Source: Halovibrio variabilis
GTDB lineage: Bacteria; Pseudomonadota; Gammaproteobacteria; Pseudomonadales; Halomonadaceae
DNA: 64,000 bases
NCBI RefSeq assembly: GCF_007991175.1
Contig: NZ_BJXV01000006.1
Coordinates: 168,106 to 232,105 of the forward strand
Reading direction: 5' to 3'
Of this stretch, positions 37,411 to 45,186 are shown in pieces. How positions within the stretch are numbered: the stretch's first letter is position 1; every line of letters begins with the position of its first letter. Made by a program: the position numbers and the translations under genes. The notes under the pieces were generated by a model. That model searched no databases, was not told the DNA's origin, and saw only the letters and a program-made list of their open reading frames with translations.

Positions 37411-38299
37411 TAAGCGGATTGCGGTCATCGGCATACCGGGCAAATGGTCAACCGAGGTCCTGGCAGATCATTTGGAACAGCGCACCGGCTACCGCTGCAT
37501 CATCGATATGGCCGACGTCGTACTGGAACTGGAAACCGGCCAGTTGCGTTATCAAGACACCCTACTCAACGCCCTTGACGGGGTGATCATCAAAAAAATA
37601 AGCGAAACCTACTCCCCAGCGGCAGATGACCGGCTACGCATGCTAAGCAGCCTTGAGGCGGACGGGGTTCGCTGTTTCAGTCCCCCCAACCAAGTCATTC
37701 GATTGATTAACCGTCTTGAAGGCACTGCCGCGCTGGCCTCCTGCGACGTTCCGCTGCCTGCAACGCGAGTCACAGAAAGCACGGATGCAGCACTGGACAC
37801 TATTCAGGCGTTTGGCAAGGCAATCCTAAAACCGCTCTACTCAACCAAAGCCCGCGGCATGCTGGTGTTAAAGGCAGCCGATGGTGTTAAAGCCAATACC
37901 CAAAAACTTGATAAATTTAAGGCCAAGCATGGCCTTTTTTACCTTCAGCAATTCGTCAACCTGGGTGGCCAGGATCTCGGCATGGTGTTTCTAGGCGGCG
38001 AGTACCTGTGCACCTATGCACGGGCAGGCGATGCCAATGCCTGGAACACCACCATACACAGCGGGGGAAAATATATACCCTTTGACCCCAGCCCTGAACT
38101 GATTGAGCTAGGGCGAAAAGCCCAGTCATGCTTCGATTTAAGCTTTACCACCGTGGACATTGCCTTGACCGATGAAGGCCCCGTGGTGTTTGAAGTATCC
38201 GCCTTTGGCGGCTTCAGCGGCGCGAAAAAAGGCTGTGGTATCGATGCCGCAGAGAAGCTGTGTGATTATGTACTGAGCCAATTTGAGGCACGCGCATGA
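37403..38299 (+). CDS. ATP-grasp ligase of the GAK-type cluster (RimK-like)
   Basis: 298-residue ATP-grasp enzyme. The central domain shows KPLYSTKARGMLVLK (ATP-binding lysine and flexible loop), FYLQQFVNLGGQDLGMVFLG and CTYARAGDANAWNTTIHSGG. The metal-binding end of the fold is FTTVDIALTDEGPVVFEVSAFGGFSG. The RimK-like organisation suggests formation of an amide or ester bond with an ATP-activated carboxylate, possibly adding glutamate or another amino acid. GTG start with AGAGGA eight bases upstream. It overlaps both neighbours (8 and 4 bases). I recall a dedicated GAK-system ATP-grasp family; substrate unknown. Confidence 0.8.
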   Translation: MINKRIAVIGIPGKWSTEVLADHLEQRTGYRCIIDMADVVLELETGQLRYQDTLLNALDGVIIKKISETYSPAADDRLRMLSSLEADGVRCFSPPNQVIRLINRLEGTAALASCDVPLPATRVTESTDAALDTIQAFGKAILKPLYSTKARGMLVLKAADGVKANTQKLDKFKAKHGLFYLQQFVNLGGQDLGMVFLGGEYLCTYARAGDANAWNTTIHSGGKYIPFDPSPELIELGRKAQSCFDLSFTTVDIALTDEGPVVFEVSAFGGFSGAKKGCGIDAAEKLCDYVLSQFEARA

Positions 38300-39420
38300 T
38301 CAACCCTTTTGACGACCAGCAAATCGCTCAGGCCAAGGCCACCTGTCGCTACGAATTAGTGCTTACTTTTAATGGATTAACGCTGCGCGCGCGGGCGGAT
38401 CACCCGGCCATTCTTGACCACCTTGAAGCGTATTACTCGGGTTTAACTGCGTCAGGCTTAGCCGCATCAGGTTTGAGCCTGCTAGGCGTCCATAAAGTTG
38501 ACCAGCTTGAGCTGCCGGTGTGGCTACTGGATCGGCAAGTGGCTACCAGCGGCCGCGAGTGGACAGCAGTAAAGCGGGCCAAAACCAGCGCGCTCGGCCT
38601 GAAAGAAGCCTACGCGGATACGCCCGACGGGCGCTGGATTCATAAAATACGTACCGGGATGGTGCTGTTCCAGTCGTTAACGGCGCCGGTCGCGATAGGC
38701 GAGCTAAACCAGCACCCCTCACAAGTCGTCAACTTTATTAACAATCAGTTTCTCAATCATCATCAGCGCAGCGGCTACCTGCTGGGCCACGCCTCGGCCT
38801 TTGCTATGGATGGCAACGTCACGGCCATTGCTGCCAGCTCCGGTGGCGGTAAATCCACCCTAATGCTAAAAGCGCTGGAAACCGCCAAGGCGCGCTTTCT
38901 CTCCAATGACCGGATTCTGTTTAAACCTGAAAACGGCCAATTACACGTTCTCGGTGTCGCCAAGCACCCTCGCGTTAATCCAGGCACGTTGATCAACGCC
39001 CCGCGCCTGATCGACATACTGCCCGCTGAAGAGTGCGACCGATTTGAGCACATGCCCAAAAGCCAGCTATGGGCTATTGAGCAGAAGTACGATGTACTGA
39101 TTCCCAACGCCTACGGTGCGGATAAAACCGCCCTATCCGGCACGCTCAAACGCCTGATACTGCTGGACTGGGCATTGGACTCAACGATACCTACAGCGCT
39201 GCGTAGCGTGGATATCACCAAAACACCTGAGGCGCTAGAAGGCTTACGCAAAAGCCCGGGGCCGTTTTTTCAGCAAGCGGACGGCAGCTTTCCGCCTGAG
39301 CAGGCCCACTCTGCCGAGCACTATGCCGAGCAGCTGCGTGGCGTTGAAGTGCTGCGCCTCACTGGCGCCATCGACTTTGCGCGTGCCATTGCGCTACTCC
39401 AAGCCAGAGGTATTCTTTGA
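38296..39420 (+). CDS. HprK-related kinase of the GAK-type cluster
   Basis: 374-residue protein whose C-terminal half resembles the HPr kinase/phosphorylase domain. The P-loop is AASSGGGKSTLMLKAL at residues 179-194, followed by ARFLSNDRILFK (the NDR replaces the usual ADDxV) and GVAKHPRVNPGT. The N-terminal 150 residues are specific to this branch, and HprK's capsule-like N domain is not evident. In true HprK the target is a serine of HPr; here the target may be a protein or small molecule made by the cluster. It overlaps the ATP-grasp gene by ATGA and the phosphatase gene by one base. Confidence 0.78.
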   Translation: MINPFDDQQIAQAKATCRYELVLTFNGLTLRARADHPAILDHLEAYYSGLTASGLAASGLSLLGVHKVDQLELPVWLLDRQVATSGREWTAVKRAKTSALGLKEAYADTPDGRWIHKIRTGMVLFQSLTAPVAIGELNQHPSQVVNFINNQFLNHHQRSGYLLGHASAFAMDGNVTAIAASSGGGKSTLMLKALETAKARFLSNDRILFKPENGQLHVLGVAKHPRVNPGTLINAPRLIDILPAEECDRFEHMPKSQLWAIEQKYDVLIPNAYGADKTALSGTLKRLILLDWALDSTIPTALRSVDITKTPEALEGLRKSPGPFFQQADGSFPPEQAHSAEHYAEQLRGVEVLRLTGAIDFARAIALLQARGIL

Positions 39421-40109
39421 TGGTGGCGCTGGCGCTGATTCGCCACGGGGAGTATGCACAGCTGGCGCAGACACCCAGCGCCCTGCAGCCCTACCCCCTC
39501 ACGGAAAAGGGCGCGGAAGACGTTCGAGAGCAGGCGCGGCAATTCGGCGAGTGGCTGGCTAGCTCAGGCTACCAACTTAATGCAGACATACACTGCTCAA
39601 CGCTGTTGCGAGCGTGGCAAACCGCCGAAATCTACCGCGAAGAACTCACACCACTGTTTGCTGAGCCACCCCGCTTGCGCAGTTTCGCGGCCCTTTGCGA
39701 ACGCAGCGTCGGCGCATTAGCCAATCTCAGCGTTCAGGAAATAGAGCGCATCGTCGCCCTCGACCCTCGCCTTGAGCCCTTGCCTGAGGGCTGGAAATCA
39801 GCCAGCAACTTCAAGCTGCCCTTCGACGGTGCGGAATCCTTGCTTGAAGCAGGCGAGAGGGTCGCGGCCCATTTACAAGCCCTTTTAGCGCCGCCGCCAC
39901 AAGAGGCGACTAAGCGCCTTCAGCTAGTGGTGGGCCACGGCGCCTCCCTTCGCCACGCGGGCTATCATTTAAATGTCATACCCTTCAGCGATATTAAACG
40001 GTTAAGCATGTTTCATGGTCACCCGGTCGTTTACGAGCGGCATCAACACGGCTGGAACCGACTTTACGGCAACTGGAAACAGCGCCAAACGGCAGACCCA
40101 CTCGATTAA
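39420..40109 (+). CDS. Histidine phosphatase family protein in the GAK-type cluster
   Basis: 229-residue member of the histidine phosphatase (phosphoglycerate mutase-like) superfamily. The catalytic RHG motif is LIRHGEYAQLAQ at residues 8-19 and the second catalytic histidine lies in VVGHGASLRHAGY near residue 180. STLLRAWQTAEIYRE matches the family's 'A.QTA' region. ATG 39420 overlaps the upstream stop (TGATG). In context it may remove a phosphate placed by one of the two kinases of the operon. Confidence 0.82.
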   Translation: MVALALIRHGEYAQLAQTPSALQPYPLTEKGAEDVREQARQFGEWLASSGYQLNADIHCSTLLRAWQTAEIYREELTPLFAEPPRLRSFAALCERSVGALANLSVQEIERIVALDPRLEPLPEGWKSASNFKLPFDGAESLLEAGERVAAHLQALLAPPPQEATKRLQLVVGHGASLRHAGYHLNVIPFSDIKRLSMFHGHPVVYERHQHGWNRLYGNWKQRQTADPLD

Positions 40110-40118
40110 ACGATAGCG

Positions 40119-41468
40119 ATGTATAAGATGGCCTCTATGACCGCGTTAACTGTTATTCCGAACGTAAGCGACCAACCGTATCACAGCGCTATCCTGGCTC
40201 GCCTACCGTCGGAGTGGGCGCCCTGGCCCGATGACCCCACCTCGGTCAATCATGATGAGGCGCTGAGCACCTTCGTTAAGCGCGCGCAGAAAAAAAGCTT
40301 CACCTGGCCTAAAAAACCCGTGGTGTTTCTCTCCGACGCCCATGCGGATGCCGAGGCCTTTGAGGCTTCCTTGATTGCCGCGGGTGTTATCGAACGCGAT
40401 GGCCCGCACCCGTGTGAATATACGCTGACGAAATTCGGTAAAAAAGCCGACATTGTGGTGGGCGGCGACTGCCTGGACAAAGGGCCCAGCAATCTAACGC
40501 TGCTACGTAGCCTGGCCCACTTATATCGCCTCAACGCGGATGTCACCTTGCTGGCCGGCAACCATGACCTGCGCTTACTGATGGGGCTGCTCTCGCTGGA
40601 ACGCGAAACAGACGCCGGTAGCCAGCACCTCTTCGTGCGCATGGGCAAAAAGGTAATTCCCTTGTTCAAAGAGGTGTTCGACCAATACCTCGCCGATACC
40701 CAATGGGACAGGGATATCCCATCGGAAGCGGCATGCCGTCAGGCGCTGTTTCCAGGCAACGCCTGGTTTGCCAACTTCCCCTTCTATGCCGCCGGGTTTA
40801 TCACCGCTGAAGGTATCCAGCGAGAAATTGGCAAGATGACCAAAAAAACACAGAGTTTTGAAGCGCACTGTTCCCATGCCGGCCTTTCGCTTCAGCAAAT
40901 CTACGCGGCTGCGATGAAATGCCGTTCGCTGTTTCTCAAAAAGTCGGGAGAATTCAGCTGGTTTTTCCGCCGCATGCGGCTGGTCAAAAAGCGCGGCTCC
41001 TTCCTGCTCCTACACGCAGGGCTCGATGACCACATGGCCGAAATACTTGCCAATCACGGCGTAAAATACGCCAACCGCGCCTTCAAAAAAAACCTGATGA
41101 GCCAAAACCTGTTCAGCTTTTATTATGGTTCTCTGGCCAATACCTTCAGAACAAAATACCGCAAAGCCGACCTACCCCTTACGCCGCGCGGCGCCTATGT
41201 CGCAAGGCAGGCAGGCATTCAGGTACTGGTTCACGGCCATATCAACCAGCACTTTGGCCAACGGGTCACGCTTAAAAACGGCCTTATCCATATCGAAGCC
41301 GATATCACCTTAGACGCTCACTCGCGCAAAAAAGAGGGGCTTGACGGACACGGTATCGGGGTGACATTGATCGACAAAAAACGCGGTGTGATCGGCCTTA
41401 GCTGCGATTATCCGCAGGCAAAAGTATTCAAACCCAGCCGCAAGGGAAAACGGGAGGGAGCCCAATAA
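40119..41468 (+). CDS. Calcineurin-like metallophosphoesterase in the GAK-type cluster
   Basis: 449-residue metallophosphoesterase. The metal ligands are visible in order: FLSDAHADAEAF, VGGDCLDKGPS, LAGNHDLRLLMG, LLHAGLDDH and VHGHINQHFGQR. A long insertion between the third and fourth motifs (about residues 155-290) is helical and basic and may determine the substrate. ATG 40119 has no clear ribosome site; ATGs at 40128 and 40137 are alternatives. The gene is 9 bases after the histidine phosphatase gene and abuts the amphi-Trp gene, so it is in the same operon. Confidence 0.8.
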   Translation: MYKMASMTALTVIPNVSDQPYHSAILARLPSEWAPWPDDPTSVNHDEALSTFVKRAQKKSFTWPKKPVVFLSDAHADAEAFEASLIAAGVIERDGPHPCEYTLTKFGKKADIVVGGDCLDKGPSNLTLLRSLAHLYRLNADVTLLAGNHDLRLLMGLLSLERETDAGSQHLFVRMGKKVIPLFKEVFDQYLADTQWDRDIPSEAACRQALFPGNAWFANFPFYAAGFITAEGIQREIGKMTKKTQSFEAHCSHAGLSLQQIYAAAMKCRSLFLKKSGEFSWFFRRMRLVKKRGSFLLLHAGLDDHMAEILANHGVKYANRAFKKNLMSQNLFSFYYGSLANTFRTKYRKADLPLTPRGAYVARQAGIQVLVHGHINQHFGQRVTLKNGLIHIEADITLDAHSRKKEGLDGHGIGVTLIDKKRGVIGLSCDYPQAKVFKPSRKGKREGAQ

Positions 41469-41750
41469 ATGAAGTCAAAAACTAAATTCAGTCACGACTC
41501 ACTGTTGGATCGTCAGGCAACCCAAGCGCTTCTAGTCACTTTGGCAAACGCTATCGAGAACGGCGAGCTAACCTTCCAGGAAAGCGAAGGTGACCTGGTG
41601 CTCACGCCCCAGCAGTTGCTGCAAGTCTCCCTGCGCGCCAGCGATGAAGGCGATAAACAGGAGGTGGAAATAAAGATCAAATGGCGCACCAAAGAGAAGG
41701 AGCTTTCCGATACGCCACCCACGATTAAACCAAAAACCGGCAAGCGCTAG
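41469..41750 (+). CDS. Amphi-Trp domain protein in the GAK-type cluster
   Basis: 93-residue small protein. KFSHDSLLDRQATQALLVTL with IENGELTFQESEGDLVLTPQ and a terminal VEIKIKWRTKEKE strand matches the small 'amphi-Trp' domain, which I recall as being defined in the same family series as the GAK proteins. The conserved Trp sits in the amphipathic strand. It could be a carrier or scaffold, perhaps the phosphorylated target of the HprK-like kinase, but this is inference. It is the last gene of the operon, starting directly after the metallophosphoesterase stop. Confidence 0.72.
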   Translation: MKSKTKFSHDSLLDRQATQALLVTLANAIENGELTFQESEGDLVLTPQQLLQVSLRASDEGDKQEVEIKIKWRTKEKELSDTPPTIKPKTGKR

Positions 41751-41886
41751 GACCGGGTCATCAGCGGTTCCGCCCAAGAGCATTTGCCGATGTCGAAAAT
41801 GGTAGCTAGGCTGTAGCTAGCAATCTTTAATGTATAAGCATTGTCGATGGCTTTTTTTGCAAACTATTCATAAGGAGAGTGGAGCG

Positions 41887-42375
41887 ATGTCCAGCCCTGA
41901 ACATAAGCAAAAGATCTGGAAGATGATCAAAGACATCAAAGTGGGCATGCTCGTCACGTTGGACAATGAGATGCCACGCGCCCGGCCGATGCACCTAGTT
42001 CAAGATGAGTACGACGGCACCCTGTGGTTTTACACTCGCCGCAGTGCCGAAAAAGTGTTTGAAACCGAGGATGATCACGACGTTTGTATCAGCTTTTCTG
42101 ATCAGGAACATGGTGTGTACGTCTCGATGTCGGGCACAGCCAACCTGTCCGATAATCGCGAGCTGATCGACAAATACTGGAACCCGTTCATCGCCGCCTG
42201 GTTCCCCGAAGGCAAAGATGACCCAGACGTCGCCTTGTTGGAAATTAAAGTGCAAATGGGTGAACACTGGAAGGCCAAAGAAAGTAAGGTATTCCAACTC
42301 TACGAAATCGCCAAAGCCAACCTCAAAAAAGACACTACCCCCGATCTGGGCGAAAATGAAAAGTTTGGTGGGTAA
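41887..42375 (+). CDS. Pyridoxamine 5'-phosphate oxidase-like general stress protein
   Basis: 162-residue split-barrel flavin-binding type protein of the 'general stress protein 26' group. Typical stretches are IKVGMLVTLDNEMPRARPMH and GTLWFYTRRSAEKVFE, with CISFSDQEHGVYVSMSGTA and YWNPFIAAWFPEGKDDP following. No catalytic claim can be made; the family binds FMN/FAD or related cofactors. The start at 41887 follows AAGGAGAGTGGAGCG; the longer frame to 41830 has no ribosome site. The next gene starts inside its last codons. Confidence 0.85.
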   Translation: MSSPEHKQKIWKMIKDIKVGMLVTLDNEMPRARPMHLVQDEYDGTLWFYTRRSAEKVFETEDDHDVCISFSDQEHGVYVSMSGTANLSDNRELIDKYWNPFIAAWFPEGKDDPDVALLEIKVQMGEHWKAKESKVFQLYEIAKANLKKDTTPDLGENEKFGG

Positions 42376-42934
42376 CTTCCTACCCAAGCGCCCCGCTACC
42401 GGGGCGCTTTACGGGCTGATAGTCGTCATGCTCATAGGCTCAGACAGTTCAATTTCATGGGCCAATGATCAGACCCAGAATGATGATACTACCCGTCAGG
42501 GTGAGTGCGAACTCAACGATCAGCAGCAAGCAATGCTGTCTCAAATCAATGAAGCGCGTAGCCAAGCGCGACAATGCGGTGACCAACAGTTTGAGGCCGC
42601 AGAGCCGTTAACATGGAGCTGTAAGCTTGAAGCAGCGGCCAAGAGCCACTCCCAGGACATGGTCGAGAATGACTACTTTAGCCATACCGGCCCAGATGGG
42701 GAGGGAATTGAGCAACGTGTAGGCAATCAGGATTACGTGTGGCAAGCCGTCGGTGAAAATATAGCTGCTGGCCACACCTCTGTTTCCGCCGTGGTGGAAG
42801 GCTGGCTAGAAAGCCCCGGCCACTGCCGCAACCTTATGAATGACGCCTTTACCGAGGTGGGCATGGCCAAAGCCGACGATTCGGAGTCGAGCTATTCGCC
42901 CTACTGGACACAAACACTCGGCAATCCTCGTTAA
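42356..42934 (+). CDS. Secreted CAP/SCP-domain protein
   Basis: 192-residue exported protein of the CAP (CRISP/antigen 5/PR-1) superfamily. The signal peptide is residues 1-36 (MKSLVGNFLPKR, hydrophobic ATGALYGLIVVMLIG, cleavage after SWA). The domain shows LTWSCKLEAAAKSHSQDM and DYFSHTGPDGEGIEQRV, then VGENIAAGHTSVSAVVEGWL and SPGHCRNLMNDAFTEVGMA, the full CAP1/CAP2 pattern. I chose ATG 42356 because only this start gives a proper signal peptide; it overlaps the upstream gene by 20 bases. A strong hairpin lies inside its coding sequence. Confidence 0.88.
   Translation: MKSLVGNFLPKRPATGALYGLIVVMLIGSDSSISWANDQTQNDDTTRQGECELNDQQQAMLSQINEARSQARQCGDQQFEAAEPLTWSCKLEAAAKSHSQDMVENDYFSHTGPDGEGIEQRVGNQDYVWQAVGENIAAGHTSVSAVVEGWLESPGHCRNLMNDAFTEVGMAKADDSESSYSPYWTQTLGNPR
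42386..42409 (+). terminator. Perfect 10-bp hairpin inside the CAP gene signal-peptide region
   Basis: AAGCGCCCCG-CTAC-CGGGGCGCTT is a perfect 10-bp stem with a 4-base loop, 11 bases after the stop of the stress-protein gene. It has no strong U-run, but would serve as terminator or attenuator for the upstream gene while being part of the CAP coding sequence. Confidence 0.6.
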
Positions 42935-42949
42935 GCGCCCACGAGTCAA

Positions 42950-43441
42950 TTATTGCCCGCCTCCTAACTCGCCGTAGTGGACAGCCGTAATCGCATTTTT
43001 AGGCGAGCCATCTACCAGCTTGGTGCTATAAGTCAGGTATACAAAGGTCTGTGTTTCCGCGTCATGCATACGAACCACGCGCATATTCTTGAAAAGCGCC
43101 GAGCGACGCTGAGTAAAAATTACCTCTTGCTCCTCTACTTCTGAGGGGTCGAATACAATCTCTCCTGTCTGCCGACACGCCACACTCGCCTCACTGGCCT
43201 CCTCAGCAAGCCCCACCGCACCAGTGAGCCCGCCAATCTGTGAGTAGGAAAGATAGCAGGAGATGCCCTGCACCTTCGGGTCATCGAAGCGCTCCACTTC
43301 AATGGTGTTGTTCGGGCCAAGCAGCTTGAACTCGGTACGTACGCTGCCAATGTGGGCGTCTTGAGCCAAAAGCGTGGTCGGCAGCAACGCAAATAGAATA
43401 ACGAGCGCCTTTAAAAAGGTAAGACGTTTAGGGGAAAACAT
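42950..43441 (-). CDS. creA: CreA family exported protein
   Basis: 163-residue periplasmic protein of the CreA family (function unassigned). The signal peptide covers about residues 1-26 (hydrophobic ALVILFALLPTTLLA). The mature domain has IGSVRTEFKLLGPNNTIEVE, DPKVQGISCYLSYSQIGG and FTQRRSALFKNMRVVRMHD, all characteristic. AAGGA lies 8 bases upstream of ATG 43441; an ATG at 43459 is the alternative. It is the last backbone gene before the island. Confidence 0.9.
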   Translation of the reverse strand: MFSPKRLTFLKALVILFALLPTTLLAQDAHIGSVRTEFKLLGPNNTIEVERFDDPKVQGISCYLSYSQIGGLTGAVGLAEEASEASVACRQTGEIVFDPSEVEEQEVIFTQRRSALFKNMRVVRMHDAETQTFVYLTYSTKLVDGSPKNAITAVHYGELGGGQ

Positions 43442-43570
43442 GGATAGCGTCCTTGGCAATGTTCAGCCGAATGAGGGAAGCGAAGAGCATACCTGATGTG
43501 CACAGTTCTTGGGGAACCATCAGAAAAGTGAAGGCGTAGAACGGAGGTAAAAGCTAAGCGGGTGAGGCGT

Positions 43571-43588
43571 TTGGCGTCCCTGGCAGGA
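43571..43588. other. Distal att site (copy of tRNA-Arg 3' end)
   Basis: TTGGCGTCCCTGGCAGGA is identical to positions 59109-59126, which are the 3' end and T-arm of the tRNA-Arg(CCU) gene. No tRNA is present here, so this is the partial duplicate left by site-specific integration and marks the far boundary of the island. Confidence 0.85.
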
Positions 43589-43608
43589 GTCTAAAAAAAC
43601 ATATAACA

Positions 43609-44935
43609 GAGCCTGTAAATAATTCTGTGTAACTGCCCACCCCATTACAGGTGACCGTCCAGGCGGTCACCGAATTCGATAATAAAGCGATTCAGTGCAG
43701 GCTTCCAATCCCGGATTGGCATAGTCCATTTCTTTGAGGCCTGCTGGATCGCCAGGAACGCCACCTTCAGGGCTGAATCGTCACTGGGGAAGAGCTTGCG
43801 GCGCTTGGTCGCTTTACGAATGACACTGTTCAGCGACTCAATGGCATTGGTGGTGTAGATCACCTTCCTGATGGCCGGTGGGTAGTCGAACAGCGTTATC
43901 AGGTTGTCCCAATGGTTGTACCAGGATCTGGCGATTTGCGGGTATTGGCCGTCCCAGCGCTCGGCAAAGTCGTCTAGCGCTGTTCGAGCCTCTTGCTCGG
44001 TGGCCGATCTGTAGATTTGCTTCAGATCCGCGGTGACGGCCCTGTAGTCCTTCCAGGACACATACCGCAGCGAGTTGCGAACCATGTGCACGATGCACAG
44101 CTGAACCTTAGTTTGGGGATATTCAGCCGCAATGGCGTCCGGGAAGCCCTTGAGACCGTCCACACAGGCGATCAGGATGTCTTCCAGGCCACGGTTCTTC
44201 AACTCGGTGAGTACCGATAACCAGAACTTCGCACCTTCGGTCTCAGCAAGCCACAGGCCCAACAGCTCCTTCTGGCCTTCCATGTTGATGCCCAGAGCCA
44301 GGTATAGAGACTTGTTGATCACCCTCTTGTCCTGACGGATTTTCAGAACAATGCAGTCCAGATAAACAATGGGGTAAACCGGATCGACAGGGCGATTCTG
44401 CCACTCGTGAACCTGATCGATCACGCGCTCAGTCACCTTGGAAACGAGCGTTGCTGAGATGTCCGCGTCGTACATTTCCTTGAAGGCGTCCACGATGTCT
44501 CGTGTGCTCAACCCCTTGGCGTATAAGGCCAGGATCTGGTCATCCATCTGGGTCAGCCTGGACTGCCCCTTACGGACGAACTGGGGCTCGAAAGAGCCTT
44601 CCCGGTCGCGGGGGGACTCGATCGGCACTTCGCCATGCTGGCCTTTGAGGCGCTTGGCAGAATAGCCGTTTCGACTGTTGCCGGTACCGCGACCTGCCGG
44701 GGCATGCTTCTCGTAACCGAGGTGCTCATCCAGTTCGGCATTGAGCGCGGTTTCAACGGTTAGTTTCACGAGTTGCTGAGTGAGGGCTCCGAGGTCTTTC
44801 TCGGACTTGATGTCTTTGGCCAGCTCTGCGGCCATGGCTTTGAGTTTTTCTTGATCCACTTGTGTACCCACGATGGTATCCTTTTAAAAAAGATTACTCA
44901 GTCGTGGGCAGTTACACAATTTGGTTTACAGGCTC
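43609..44935 (-). mobile_element. Intact IS256-family insertion sequence (1327 bp)
   Basis: Terminal inverted repeats of 32 bp (43609-43640 and 44904-44935, 27 matches) start with GAGCCTGTAA and end with GTGTAACTGCCCAC. The element is flanked by a perfect 8-bp target duplication, ATATAACA, at 43601-43608 and 44936-44943. It holds one full transposase gene. Intact ends and duplication suggest a recent insertion, just inside the island's distal att site. Confidence 0.95.
43645..44871 (-). CDS. IS256-family (MULE/DDE) transposase
   Basis: 408-residue transposase. The DDE residues are seen in YPIVYLDCIVLKIR (first Asp), LIACVDGLKGFPDAI (second Asp) and YTTNAIESLNSVIRK (Glu), with VQLCIVHMVRNSLRYVSWKD between them, all typical of the IS256 group. 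The N-terminal part (LTQQLVKLTVETALNAELDE, GNSRNGYSAKRLKG) is the DNA-binding region. The frame is complete and lies within the 32-bp inverted repeats. Confidence 0.95.
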   Translation of the reverse strand: MGTQVDQEKLKAMAAELAKDIKSEKDLGALTQQLVKLTVETALNAELDEHLGYEKHAPAGRGTGNSRNGYSAKRLKGQHGEVPIESPRDREGSFEPQFVRKGQSRLTQMDDQILALYAKGLSTRDIVDAFKEMYDADISATLVSKVTERVIDQVHEWQNRPVDPVYPIVYLDCIVLKIRQDKRVINKSLYLALGINMEGQKELLGLWLAETEGAKFWLSVLTELKNRGLEDILIACVDGLKGFPDAIAAEYPQTKVQLCIVHMVRNSLRYVSWKDYRAVTADLKQIYRSATEQEARTALDDFAERWDGQYPQIARSWYNHWDNLITLFDYPPAIRKVIYTTNAIESLNSVIRKATKRRKLFPSDDSALKVAFLAIQQASKKWTMPIRDWKPALNRFIIEFGDRLDGHL

Positions 44936-45099
44936 ATATAACAACATGATTTTAAAAACTTAAATATAAAAACAAGAAATACAATATACCACTACGTATA
45001 CCACCACCCCACCTGCAACTCGCATACAGCGTCTCATTGGATAACATCAATCCCTGGTAATTCTATTTGTTGGACATATGGACTGCTTACTGCCAAGAG

Positions 45100-45186
45100 C
45101 GGGCTTCTGGAACCATGGATATAGCACTTTAACGACTGAGCGCAGCGGCGAACTTCAATGCGTCCACGTGACACAATTTGTTAGGC
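45100..45186 (-). repeat. attC-like sequence after the FRG gene
   Basis: Read on the minus strand: GCCTAAC (a perfect RYYYAAC box, 45180-45186), then GTGGACGC, a GCCGCTGCGC centre and a GTTAAAG end. Integron attC sites have this order of boxes. The right-hand box is imperfect, so this is a degenerate or doubtful attC. Confidence 0.35.

Noticed and set aside
34468..41750. GAK-type cluster as a phage-defence system
   Set aside because: It lies in backbone-like DNA with host composition, no mobile-element borders, and its enzymes look metabolic; nothing in the sequence points to defence.
43645..44871. Transposase as part of the satellite's own mobility
   Set aside because: It has its own inverted repeats and an 8-bp target duplication, so it is a separate IS that entered the island.
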